Assembly: GCF_030867145.1 (NCBI RefSeq)
Contig: NC_134443.1
Location: 1,488,001-1,552,000 of the forward strand
Length of the DNA: 64,000 nucleotides
Source of the DNA: Opisthocomus hoazin
Taxonomy: Eukaryota > Chordata > Aves > Opisthocomiformes > Opisthocomidae
Direction: 5' to 3'
In this document: one piece after another, positions 1 through 13,900 of the stretch
How positions within the stretch are numbered: position 1 is the first letter of the stretch
Layout: every line of letters starts with the position of its first letter
Program-made: the position numbers and the translations under genes
The notes under the pieces: model-generated
What the model saw: the letters and a program-made list of their open reading frames with translations, nothing else
Told to the model about the DNA's origin: nothing
The model's database searches: none

Positions 1-73
1 GCTGCTGTTGCCCCCAGGGCCCCTCTTTTCCTCGTCCCCCTTTCTCACGGTCCCTCGCCTCTCCTCACTGCAG

Positions 74-1260
74 TCAGCCACGCTCACAGCGTGTGGGGAG
101 GAGTCCACGAAGCTGCCCGCCGGCTCCGAGAGCAGTGAGGAGGAAGAGGAGAAGCTGGACCTCTCTTCGGCCAGGAGGCGAGGCTGGGGCAGCGGTGCAT
201 TCCCCATCCCCATGATGCGGCAGCGGGGAGGGACGAGGGCTGCGAGGGAGAGCCCCACTCCGGACCCGCGCTCCCCCCCGTGCCGATTCTGGGGGTGACA
301 TGTCCCATCTGTGTCCCGCAGGCTGACGGATGAGGAGCTGATGCGAGTGTGCGGAGGCCGCACAGCACACAAGTAAGTGGTCGGTGGGGGCTGCAGAGTT
401 GGGTCCCCCCTCCTGGCAGGGGCTTTTGAGCCGGCTGGGCTGGGGGGGCACGTTCCCTGCCAGGGCAGTGCTGGACCCCGGCTGCCCACGATCGTTGTAG
501 GGGTGCCCGGCATGGCCTGACCATGAGCGCCAAGCTGGCGCGCTTGGAGGAGCAGGAGCGAGCCTTCCTGGCCACGTACCGACCCAAGGAGCCGCAGCAC
601 GAGCCCCCAGCGAGCAGCCCCCCAGCAGGGAAGCGGGAGAAAAGGAAGAAAAGGAAACAGTCCAGGGACGGAGCCGCCCCCAAGGTGCTGCAGGGCCAGG
701 AGCCAAGCGGAGAAGAGGAGGTGGCGGGAGAGGAAGGGAAGGTCGTGAAAAGGAAGAAGAAGCAGGAGCCAAGTGGAGAAGAAGAGGGGCAGGTCACGAA
801 GAGGAAGAATAATAAGAACCAGGAGCCAAGTGAAGAAGAGGTGGCAGGAGAGGAAGGGAAGATCACAAAGAGGAAGAAGAAGAAGAAGCGGGAGCCAAGC
901 GGAGAAGAGGAGGGGCAGGTCGTGAAGAGGAAGAATAATAAGAACCACGAGCCAAGTGAAGAAGAGGTGGCAGGGGAGGCAGGGAAGGCTACAAAGAGGA
1001 AGAAGAAGCAGCAGCAGGAGGAGGAAGAGGACAGAGAAGAGCCAGTTGAGATGAAGAAGGAGAAGAAGAAGAAGAAGAAGGATGAGGACAAAGAAGGGCC
1101 AGTTGAGACGAAGAAGGAGAAGAAGAAGAAGAAGAAGAAGGATGAGGACAAAGAAGAGCCGGCTGAGACAGAGGTACCTCTAGAAGACGCAGATGGGCCA
1201 GAGCGGGCTGGGCACAGCCCCAGGAAGAAGAGGAAGAGGAGGAGGAAGGAGCCAGAGTGA
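74..1260 (+). CDS. GPATCH4: G-patch domain-containing protein 4, C-terminal part (last three exons)
   Basis: The exons I read are 74-177, 322-372 and 501-1260; the stop is TGA at 1258-1260. They join in phase and encode the last 304 residues. The G-patch domain lies upstream of the window. Recognition rests on the conserved block LTDEELMRVCGGRTAHKG followed by KLARLEEQERAFLA, which resembles the vertebrate GPATCH4 core. An acidic Ser/Glu stretch precedes it. The tail is an expanded lysine/glutamate domain with alternating degenerate repeats (EPSGEEE then KRKKK or KRKNNKN), ending in KKRKRRRKEPE, likely nucleolar and nuclear localisation sequence. Family knowledge: a nucleolar/Cajal-body RNA-associated protein that works with DHX15. 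The first intron seen appears to start with GC rather than GT. The gene converges on NAXE. Identity is firm; tail length varies widely between species. Confidence 0.9.
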
Positions 1261-1562
1261 GCAAGGACTGAGGCAGCCACGCCGTGCAGCTGCCGGTATC
1301 ATCTGGCTGTGAGTGGGTGCCCGACGGGTGCCTGCGCCTTCGCTGCCTGCGGACACCGGGCTGGGACTGGTCAGTCTGGAGCTGGATCCAGCCTTGCTCC
1401 AGTCCCCGACCCTTCCTTCCGTCAGGGGTGACCCCAGTTCCCCCTAGGCCTGGGGGCAGGCACCCGCTTACCGTGTGTCTGTGGCAGAGGGACACAAGGG
1501 GACAGACCCCCTCTCCCACCCCAGCCCCCGAAGCATTGAAATACTTTTTTTTCAAGGGCACA

Positions 1563-1568
1563 AATAAA
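1563..1568 (+). terminator. GPATCH4: GPATCH4 poly(A) signal AATAAA
   Basis: AATAAA lies 303 bases after the GPATCH4 stop codon. It is the first half of AATAAATTTTTATT, whose reverse complement supplies a second AATAAA for NAXE. Cleavage would be expected around 1580-1595. Confidence 0.75.
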
Positions 1569-1570
1569 TT

Positions 1571-1576
1571 TTTATT
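1571..1576 (-). terminator. NAXE: NAXE poly(A) signal (TTTATT on the plus strand)
   Basis: Read on the minus strand this is AATAAA, 271 bases beyond the NAXE stop codon. The two convergent genes therefore share one near-palindromic poly(A) element, and their 3' ends should overlap by a few tens of bases. Confidence 0.72.
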
Positions 1577-1846
1577 GCAGAGAAATTATCCCGAAGTGCA
1601 AGATCTGGGGCAGATCCTGGATCGCGTCAGATTAGGTGTCAACCCCCAAACGCAGCCGCCCCGTCGGTCCCAAGCTCCTGGAGCTTCCACCTGCCGCCAG
1701 CTTCGATCCCACCGGCAGAGCCGGAGCAGACTGGAGCCCAGCGAGGCGCCCGGCGTCCTCCTAGCAGGGAGCTGCGGCTTTGGCAGAATTTAGGCCCTGA
1801 TCTGCTGCGCCCAAGCCTCGCCCGGCACCCCGAGCCCCGCTGAGCC

Positions 1847-3940
1847 CTAGGTCAGCTGCAGGACGCAGTCTGTCTCGGGGTACGGCGGCAGGTTTAAAGC
1901 GTATTTCTTCTGGAGCACGGCGGGGACAAACCTGCCTCCGAGGAAGTGGTAGCGGCCGGCAAAATGCGTCGCCGCCTTCTTGGGCGCCGTGAGCGAGATG
2001 AGCATGTCGGGCCGGAGACCGTCTGCCTTCCCCTTCTCCACGTCCCAGCCTGCAACGAGCCCCGAGGCCAGGCTGGAGCCGGAGGACCCCGGCCGGGCGC
2101 CTTTCTCCGGCGGGGTGCGGGGTTTGAACTCACCCGAGGGGATGTCGATGCTGGCAATGGGCACCGTGACGCGCTCGAGGGTGTCGAGGATGCTGCCGAA
2201 AGGCTCCCGCACCGCTCCCGCGAAGCTGAACCCGAAAATGGCGTCCACCACCAGGCCGTAGAGCTCGTCGATGAGCGCAGCCTGCGGCGGGGAAGGCAGC
2301 GGGTGAAAACCAACCGCAGGCCGGGCTCTGAGGGCGGCTGCTCCCTCGCCGCGGCCGCTTCCTCGCCACGGCAGCTCCCTCGCCGCGGCGGCTCCTCACC
2401 TCGGCCGGGAACTCGGCGAGGAAGGGGATGTCCATTTTCTGGCACTGGGTGGTCAAACCTTCAAAGAGGGGCTTGTTGGGGCGCTTGGGGTAGTAGACGG
2501 TCGGCTCGTAGCCCTGCAAGAAGGGGGGATCTGAGCAGCCCTCAGGCCCCAGGAGCAGCCGGAGGAGGGGGAACCCCAAAACTCGCGGGAATGGGGACGG
2601 GGACAGCGTGCCGCTGGCGGCACGAGAGACTCACAAACATTTTGAGGTGCCGGGCGCAGACCAAGCCGTCGCCGCCGTTGTTCCCCGGCCCGCAGACGAT
2701 GAGCACGGCGGGCTGGCTGGTGGTGAAGGAGCTGGGGGGGTAGGCCTGGTGCGGGGTGGGAGGCACGGTTACGGCGCGCCACGGTGCTGGGACCCCCCCC
2801 TCCCGAGACCCCCGCCTGCCGCTCGCCCACCCACCTTGGCGATGGCGGTGGCGCAGCTCAGCCCTGCCAGCTCCATCAGCTGCTCCACGCTGAACTTGTA
2901 CTCGGTGAAGAGCTCCTGGTCGATGGCCTGGGCCTCCTCCTGCCTGGGGGGGGGGGACAGGGATGGGGGGCACCCCCGGGGGCTCTGACACCCGCCCAGA
3001 GCCCGGCTCTGTGCCTCGGGGCCAGCCGGGGGGCAGCTGTGAGCCCCTCGACTTCGCCAAGCTCCGGTGAGGGTGGGGGGACGGGGTCCAGCTCCCCAAG
3101 CTGAGACCCCTGGGCACCCCTGCACCCCCCCCACATCCTAACTGACCCCTCTGCCCCCCCATGTCCTGCCCGACCCCCCTGCTCCCCCCCATGTCCTACC
3201 CGGCCCCTCTGCACCCCCTCTCACCTCCTGCCCGACCCCTCTGCCCCCCCCAATCCCGCCCGAAGCCTCTGCAACCCCCCCCACGTCCTGCCCGACCCCC
3301 CTGCACCCCCCGCACGTCCTGCTCGACCCCCCTGCACCCTCCCGTGTCCTGCCTGACACCCCTGCACCCCCCCCACCTCCTGCCCGACCCCTCTGCCCCC
3401 CCAATCCCACCCAACCCCTCTGCCCCCCTCCCATCCCGCCCGACCCCTCTGCACCCACCCCATGTCCTACCTGCCCCCTTGCCCCCCCCCTTGCTCCCCT
3501 CCATGTCCTGCCCGACCCCTCTGCCCCCCAAATCCCACCCAACCCCTCTGCCCCCCTCCCGACCCCTCTGCAACCCCCCTCGCCTCCTGCCCGACCCCTC
3601 TGCCACCCCCCCTCCTGCCCAAGCCCTCTGCAACCCCCCCACGTCCCGCCCGCCCCGCCCCCCGTGCCCCTCCCCACCCTGTCACCCCCCTCCCCGCAAC
3701 CTGCGGACCCCAAATATATCAGCCCCCAAGCCCCCCCCCCCCCGCCCCGCAGCCGTACCCGAGGAAGCGGAGCCCCCCGGGGCCTTGCCCCGCGCCGGGC
3801 CCCTGCATGGCGCGGTGGGGGAGGCACCGGGCCCGCTCCCAGCCCCGCTCCCAGCCGCAGCCCCGGACCGGGCACCGCCCGCCCGCCCGCGCCGCTGCCA
3901 CCAGCAGCCCCAGCCCCAGCAGCGCCCGCGGGCCCGGCAT
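1847..3940 (-). CDS. NAXE: NAD(P)H-hydrate epimerase
   Basis: Complete six-exon gene. Coding exons in reading order are 3940-3759, 2943-2835, 2745-2635, 2513-2400, 2281-2134 and 2049-1847, ending in TAG. The lengths sum to 867 bases, 288 residues, the human length. All junctions are GT-AG and keep phase. The enzyme epimerises R- and S-NAD(P)H hydrates so that NAXD can repair them; it is mainly mitochondrial. Visible features are a hydrophobic N-terminus ([13 protein letters not shown], close to human), the nucleotide-binding loop [11 protein letters not shown] in exon 3, [11 protein letters not shown] in exon 4, and the conserved [15 protein letters not shown] across exons 5/6, which contains the family's active-site Asp. 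The protein ends [16 protein letters not shown]. The frame stays open upstream of the chosen ATG through a 10-bp repeat; I chose this Met because the residues after it match mammals. Confidence 0.95.
3120..3700. repeat. C-rich minisatellite in NAXE intron 1
   Basis: Imperfect tandem units of roughly 30-35 bases of the type CTGCCCGACCCCTCTGCACC fill most of the 815-base first intron of NAXE. The sequence is strongly strand-asymmetric: C-rich on plus, G-rich on the NAXE transcript strand. Confidence 0.85.
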
Positions 3941-3956
3941 GCGGGAGGACCGGCCC

Positions 3957-4183
3957 GGTTCGGCTCCACTCGGCCCCCCTCGACCCGGTTCGGCCCCGTT
4001 CGGCCCCGCTCGGCTCCGTTCGGTTCCACTCGGCTCCGTTCGGCCCCGCTCGGCTCCACTCGGCTCCGTTCGGCTCCACTCGGCTCCGTTCGGCTCCACT
4101 CGGCTCCGTTCGGCCCCACTCGGCTCCGTTCGGCCCCGTTCGGCTCCACTCGGCTCCACTCGGCTCGGTTCGGCCCCGCTCGG
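3957..4183. repeat. 10-bp tandem repeat on the NAXE 5' flank
   Basis: More than twenty head-to-tail decamers of consensus CGGCTCCRYT, with CGGCCCCGTT variants, run from 17 bases upstream of the NAXE start codon. Ten bases is about one helical turn. On the NAXE strand the array is an uninterrupted open frame, in frame with NAXE, that would read as Gly/Ala/Glu/Arg/Ser-rich residues. Confidence 0.88.
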
Positions 4184-7600
<3,417 letters not shown>

Positions 7601-7779
7601 GGGCAGCGCGGGCCGGCACGCGGCGGGGTGGCTGACGGCAGCGGCGCCCTGGAAAAAGCGGTTTGAAAAGATGTGGAGGAGTCGCCTGCTGGGTGCCGGA
7701 GCTTCGTCCCCACGGCGGAGCCCAGCGCCGCGCCTGTGCCCGGAGCCGGCCGCCTGCAAGGCTGTGGGGTGCTGGGGAG

Positions 7780-8510
7780 GGGGGGGGGGCACTGGGAGAG
7801 GAGGGGGGGCACTGGGAGAGGAGGGGGGGCACTGGGAGGGGGGGGCACTGGGAGAGGAGGGGGAAGCACTGGGAGAGGAGGGGGTGGGACTGGGAGAGGA
7901 GAAGGGGGGTCACTGGGAGAAGAGGGGGGAGTCACTGGGAGAAGACAAGGGGGTCACTGGGAGAAGAGAGGGGTCACTGGGAAAGGAGAGGGGGAGCACT
8001 GGGAGAGGAGGGAGGAGCACTGGGAGAGGAGGGGGTGGGACTGGGAGAGGAGGGGGGTCACTGGAAGAAGAGGGGGGAGTCACTGGGAGAAGAGGGGGGG
8101 CACTGGCAGGGGAGGGGGGAAGCTGGGAGAGGAGGGGGGAGGCACTCGGGGGGGGCACTGGGAGAGGACAGGGGCACTGGGAGAGGAGAAGGGGGTCCCT
8201 GGGAGAGGAGAGGGGGCACTGGGAGAGGAGGGGGGGGCACTGGGAGAGGAGGGGGGGAGCACTGGGAGAGGAGAAGGGGGTCCCTGGGAGAGGAGAGGGG
8301 GCACTGGGAGAGGAGGGGGGGGCACTGGGAGAGGATGGGGGCCACTGGGAGAAGAGGGGGGTCGCTGGCAGGGGAGGGGGGAAGCTGGGAGAGGAGGGGG
8401 GAGTCACTGGGAGAGGATGAGGGTGACTGGGAAAGGAGAAGGGGGTCCCTGGGAGAGGAGAGGGGGCACTGGGAGAGAAGGGGGGGTCACTGGCCAGGAG
8501 AGGAGGGGGG
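7780..8510. repeat. G-rich ~20-bp minisatellite upstream of TTC24
   Basis: About thirty or more imperfect units of CACTGGGAGAGGAGGGGG. Variants change the purine run length and insert AAGGGGGTCCCT. It begins about 180 bases upstream of the TTC24 start codon. The plus strand is G-rich with many G-runs, so G-quadruplex formation is plausible. Confidence 0.9.
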
Positions 8511-8689
8511 CACGCCGCAGCGCAGGGTGGGGACCCCTGGGGTCTCTTTTTTGGGGGGGGGGGGGTCCAATGACCGGTTGCTCGCACTCACCGCTCGCCC
8601 TTTGGGTGCCAGGGGGTCCCCGCCGCTCGCAGCCCCCCGCCCGCTGCACCCACCGCTCCCCGCCCGCAGACGAGGGGCTCCGCGGGCTC

Positions 8690-9000
8690 CCCCGGGGTGC
8701 TGGGTGCCGGGACGGACGGCGGCGCCAGGACAGCGCGGGGGTCGCGCGTGGCCCCCCCCCCGCAGCGGGACGAAGCCCGCTCCGCTCGCGGCCCCTTCCC
8801 GCTATGGCCCGGCTGGATCCGGTTTCGCCGCCGGCCGCAGCGCGCGGTGCCATGGCAACTCGGCTCGGAGGCGTCGACCGCGCGATGGCCGCCGCCGCTG
8901 GGCCTCCCGCGGCTCTGCGTGGCGGGGGGACGCGGGCGCGGTGAGGCGGGGTGAGGGGTACCCAGGGGTCGGTGGCGCGGAGCGGGGTGCCCCCGGCACG
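8690..9000 (+). promoter_or_regulatory. CpG-rich core with RFX X-box and possible first exon
   Basis: A short non-repetitive island between two minisatellite blocks. GGTGCCATGGCAAC at 8846-8859 differs by one base from the RFX X-box palindrome GTTGCCATGGCAAC. Downstream, an ATG in good context (8885) opens a short Ala/Gly-rich frame running to a splice-donor-like GTGAGG at 8941. It could be a TTC24/IQGAP3 bidirectional promoter or the first exon of an unrecognised transcript. That frame does not splice in phase to IQGAP3 exon 2, so it is not the IQGAP3 coding start I use. Confidence 0.45.
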
Positions 9001-9029
9001 GCCTGCCTGGCCCGCGCGCCCCGGCGGGG

Positions 9030-10755
9030 GCTGCCCCCGCACCCGTGGGGTCCCCTGCACCCGTGGGGTCCCCTGAACCCCGGTGGGTGCTCCCCCCGCA
9101 TCTGTTTGGTCCCCCTGCACCCACTGGGATGCACCCTGCATCCCAGTGGGTGCTCCCACCGCATCTGTGGGGTCCCCCTGTACCCGTGGGGTCTCCTGCA
9201 CCCCTGGGGTCCCCCACACCCCGGCGGGGGCTCCCCCTGCATCTGTGGAGTCCCCACGCACCCCTGGGGTCCCCTGCACCCGTGGGGTCCCCTGCACCCC
9301 AGTGGGTGCTCCCCCTGCATCTGTGGCGTCCCCTGCACCCATGGGGTCTCCTGCACCCGTGGGGTCCCCTGCACCCCTGAAGTCCCCTGTGTCCCAGTGG
9401 GTGCTCACCCCGCATCTGTGGGGTCCCCCTGTACTTGTGGGGTTCCTCACAACCCGGTGGGTGCTCCCCCCCCGACCCATGGGGTCCTTCTGTACCCGTG
9501 GGGTTCCCCACACGCCGGTGGGTGCCACCCCCCTGCACTCTTGGGGTCTCCCTGCGCCCGTGGGGTGCCCTGCATCCATGGGGTCCCTTACACCTATGGG
9601 GTCCCCCTGCACCCCTGGGGTCCCCGACACCCTGGTGGGTGCTTTTTCTGCACCCGTGGGGTCCCCTCACACTCGTGGGGTCCCCCAAACCCTGGTGGGT
9701 GCCCCCCCTGCACCCTTGGGGTCTCCCTGCGCCCATGGGGTCCCCCACACGCATGGGGTCCTCTGCCCCCGTGGGGTCTCCTGCATCCATGGGGTCCCCC
9801 GCACCCCGGTGGGTGCTCCCCCCGCACTCGTGGGGTCCCCCGCACCCCCGTGGGTGCCACCCCCTGCACCCTCCAGGTCCCCCACGCCCGGGTGGGTGCC
9901 ACCCCTGCATGCGGGTGGTCCCTCTGCACCCTTGGGGATCCCCCGCACCCCGGTGGGTGCCCCCCCCCGCACCCTTCGGGTCCCCCACACCTGGGTGGGT
10001 GCCATCCCCCTACACCCGTGGGGTCCCCCCGCACCCCAGTACCAACCCCTGCACCTGTGGGCTCCCCCACCTGTGGGGTCCCCCGCACCCCGGTGGGTGC
10101 CCGCCCCGCACCCGTGGGCTCCCCCTGCACCCTTGGGGTTCCCCCGCACCTGGGTGGGTGCCACCCCCCGCACCCATGGGCTCCCTCCGCACCCGTGGGC
10201 TCCCCCCGCACCCTTGGGGTTCCCCCGCACCCCAGTGGGTGCCACCCCCCGCACCCATAGGGTCCCCCCGCACCTGGGTGGGTGCCACCCCCCGCACCCA
10301 TGGGCTCCCTCCGCACCCGTGGGCTCCCCCCGCACCCTTGGGGTTCCCCCGCACCCCAGTGGGTGCCCCCCCCCGCACCCTTCGGGTCCCCCACACCTGG
10401 GTGGGTGCCATCCCCCTACACCCGTGGGGTCCCCCCGCACCCCAGTACCAACCCCTGCACCTGTGGGCTCCCCCACCTGTGGGGTCCCCCGCACCCCGGT
10501 GGGTGCCCCCCCCGCACCCGTGGGCTCCCCCTGCACCCTTGGGGTTCCCCCGCACCTGGGTGGGTGCCACCCACCGCACCCATGGGCTCCCTCCGCACCC
10601 GTGGGCTCCCCCCGCACCCTTGGGGTTCCCCCGCACCCCAGTGGGTGCCACCCCCCGCACCCATAGGGTCCCCCCGCACCCCAGTGGCCCCCTCGCACCC
10701 TTGGGATTCCCCCGCACCCCGGTGGGTGCCCCCCCCTGCACGCGCGGGTTCCCCC
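9030..10755. repeat. Large C-rich minisatellite upstream of IQGAP3, with higher-order duplication
   Basis: About 1.7 kb of imperfect units near 30 bases, built from GCACCCGTGGGGTCCCCC and CACCCCGGTGGGTGC. A second level of order is visible: the block starting at 9971 recurs almost base for base from 10377, an offset of about 406 bases, as far as roughly 10680. Both strands are open in several frames simply because A and T are scarce. Confidence 0.92.
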
Positions 10756-10769
10756 GCGCTGATCGCCGC

Positions 10770-10928
10770 GCGCCCCCGCCCCGCCCCGCGCGCCCCCGCC
10801 CCGCCCCGCGCGCCCCCGCCCCGCCCCGCGCGCCCCCGCGGCCGGACTACAGCTCCCGGCGGCCCCCGCGCGGCGTCACGTGGGCGGCGGGAGATTCAAA
10901 CCGAGGGTGGAGCCACGCGCGCGCAGCC
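10770..10928 (+). promoter_or_regulatory. IQGAP3: Predicted IQGAP3 promoter
   Basis: Four tandem GC-box units (CGCGCCCCCGCCCCGCCC type) at 10770-10840 precede a ZNF143-like GGACTACAGCTCCCGGC (10844-10860), a USF-type E-box GTCACGTG (10875-10882), an E2F-like GGCGGGA (10886-10892) and TTCAAA (10895-10900), which reads TTTGAA, a CHR-type hexamer, on the other strand. No TATA box is seen. E2F/CHR elements would fit the known cell-cycle expression of IQGAP3. The transcription start is not determined. Confidence 0.6.
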
Positions 10929-13900
10929 ATGGAGGGAGCGGGGCCGCGCTGTGAGGGGCCGGGGGGGGGGGCCGGCCGGCGGATGAGGGGCAGCCGGGAC
11001 GTGGGGGGGGTGCAGGGGAATTTGGGGGCGCGGGCAATTCTGGGATGCGGGGGGCAGGCAGTGGGGTGGGGCGCGGGGGGAGGGGGAACAGGGAGGTCTG
11101 GGGGGGGCAGGCAGTGGGGTGGGGCGCGGGGGGGGGTGGGGAACAGGGAGGTCTTGGGGGGGGCAGGCAGTGGGGTGGGGTGGGTGCCATGAGTCTGGCG
11201 CACAGGAAGATGTGGAGGGCAGGCGGTGGGGTGGGGAGCCATGGGGATGCGGGGGACTGTGGGGGGCAGGCAGGTTTTGGGGTGCCAGGGGACGTGGGGG
11301 GCATTCGGGTCTGGGGGTGCAAGGGGGATGGGGGACAGGCAGTGGGGTGGGGTGCCAGGGGTTTGGGGTGCAGGGGGATGCGGGGGACAGGCAGGTCTGG
11401 GTGGGGGAGGCAGTGGGGTGGGGCGCAGGGGGGGGGGCTGTGGGGAACAGGCAGGTCTGGGGTGGGGGGACAGGCAGTGGGGTGCGGTGCCGGGAGTCTG
11501 GGGTACAAGGGGATGTGGGGTGCAGGGGCATGGGGATGCGGGGGGTATGTCGGGGGCAGGCAGGTTTTGGGGGTGCCAGGGGGATGTGGGGGGCAGGCAG
11601 GACGTGGGGGGGGGCAGGCAGTTGTGTGAGGTGCAGTGGGTTTGGGGTGCAGGGGAATGGGGGACAGGCAGCGGTGTGGGGTGCAGGGGGATGGGGGTTT
11701 GGAAGGATTTGGGGGGTGCAGGCAGTACTGGGGTGCAGGGGGATTGGGGAGCAGGCAGTTGTGTGAGGTGCAGGGGGTTTGGGGTGCAAGGGGTTGGACA
11801 GGCAGCGGGGTGGGGTGCTGGGGCAGGGGGATGTGTGGGGCAGGCAGTGGGATGGGGTGCAGGGGGATGGGGGAACAGGCAGGTCTGGGGGTGCAAGGGG
11901 ATGGGGGACAGGCAGTAGTGGAGGGTGCAGGGGGATGGGTGTACAGGGGAATTTGGGGGGCAGGCAGGACTGGGGGTGCAGGGGGATGTGGGGTGGGGTA
12001 CAGGGACATGGGGATGTGGGGGAGGTCAGGTTTGGGGGTGCAGGGGGACACGGGGAAAGGCAGTGGGGTGGGATGTGGGGGGCACTCAGGTTTGGGGGTG
12101 CAGGGGGACGTGGGGACAGGCAGGTCTGGGGGTGAGGGGGGGACAGGCAGATCTGGGTGCCTCCAGCGGTGCCGAAGCCCCCCAGCCCTGCAGCCGTCCC
12201 CCCCCCCCCCCTCCCTCCTGCCTGTCCTCTGCGAATTCTCAGGCTGGGGGGGCTGGGGGGGTCCTGGAGCAGCCCCCCGGGACGGCGGGCTCTGACGGCA
12301 CGGCCGTGTCGCCGCGCAGATGAACGCCGCACCGCGGAGGAGATGGACGAGCAGAGGAGGCAGAACCTGGCCTACCAGTACCTGTGTCGGCTGGAGGAAG
12401 CCAAGCGGTGGGGCCGGGGTCGGGGACCCCCTCGGGCTCCGATCTGGGGGGGGGGGGGGGCAAAGGACTTCGGGGGGGGGCAGGGGACAAGGCGCAGGGG
12501 GTCTGGGGAGGGAGGCTGCCAAATCCTGCCTGCTCCTGGGGCTCTTCTGGCCCTTCAAAGGTGGGGTTTGGGGGTGTTGTTTTTTTTTTTTTGGGGGGGG
12601 GCCACTCAGCCATGCTGTTGCACCCAAACTGAGACCCCCCCCGTCTGCTAAACCCTGCAGGAAAGGGGTGGGGGCCGACCCCTCCCTGCTCTGGGGGGGG
12701 TTTATGGGTTTGTGTCTCCTTTGGGTGCTCCTTTCCCCCCCTGGGTGGGGGTCCGGGGTTGGGGGGGGGTCGGCGACGCGCCCCGTCTCTGCCCTGGCAG
12801 CTGGCTGGAGGCCTGCCTGCGCGAGGAGCTGCCCCCCCCCACCGAGCTGGAGGAGACCCTGCGCAACGGGGTGCTGCTGGCCAAGCTGGGCCACCGCTTC
12901 GCCCCCACCGTCGTCCCCCTGAAGAAGATCTACGACCGCGAGCAGGCGCGGTACAAGGTCAGGCCGCGGCGCCGGGGGTTTTGGGGTGGGGGGGCGTGCG
13001 TACCCCCAAAACTCCCAGGGAGCTTTCCATCGCTGGTGGACGCCCAGCGAGGGGGACACGCTGATTGCGATTGTCACGGGGGACTCTGAGCTGCCCCGGG
13101 GGGGGGGGGTGTCACAGGCTTTGCCTTCGACCTCGTGCCATGGCTGGGTGGGTTTGGGGGACCCCGAGGGTGGGCAAAGGTGGGGTTCAGCCCCCATTTT
13201 CTTCTCTTCCAGGCAGCTGGGCTTCACTTTCGGCACACGGACAACATCAACTACTGGCGCGACGCCATGAGCCACGTCGGGCTCCCCTCGGTACCGTCCC
13301 CTCTGTCCCCCCCCCCCCGCCTTGGACGCCATGGTCCCCATGGGCCGTCTCGGTGCCGTCTCCACCTGAGCTGTCTCTTCTCGGCAGATCTTCCACCCGG
13401 AGACCACCGACATCTACGACAAGAAGAACATGCCCCGCGTGGTCTACTGCATCCACGCGCTCAGGTGGGCGGTCCGGGGCCAAAGCCGCCGTCGTGAGCT
13501 GCGTTCGTGCTCGTGAAGGCCTTCGTTGGCGTCACCAGGGCAGGGGTGGAGGTGTCAGGGAGAAGGAGCGAGCGGCTGCGCGGTCACGGCGTGTGTCTGC
13601 TCCATCTTGCAGCCTGTACCTCTTCAAGCTGGGGCTGGCTCCGCAGATCCACGACCTGTACGGGAAAGTGGACTTCACGGGTACGGCGCGGGGCCGGCGA
13701 GGGGGGGGTTGCTGGCGACGTTGTCCGAGCCCTGTGGTGGGAGGGATGTGGGGAACGAAGACCCTGGCAAAGCTTTTCCAAAGCTGCCTCGGCGACGCTC
13801 GCCCTGGCGCGGTGTGTTCCACACCGCCGCGGTTTGGCGGGGAGCGGGGCGGGGGGGCTCCGGCGCTGGCCCCCGGCGCTGAGCGGCGATGCCTCTGCGC

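Noticed and set aside
84-1280. Minus-strand open frame of about 398 codons
   Set aside because: It is the antisense shadow of the GPATCH4 lysine/glutamate-rich exon, giving poly-Ser/Phe low-complexity sequence.
8885-8940. Alternative IQGAP3 first coding exon
   Set aside because: Joining it to exon 2 at 12320 is out of phase and meets a stop; the ATG at 10929 gives the conserved Y-E-R junction instead.
7663-10260. Plus-strand open frame of about 865 codons
   Set aside because: It is made of two unrelated minisatellites plus intervening sequence; it has no domain and no splice support, and A/T scarcity explains the lack of stops.
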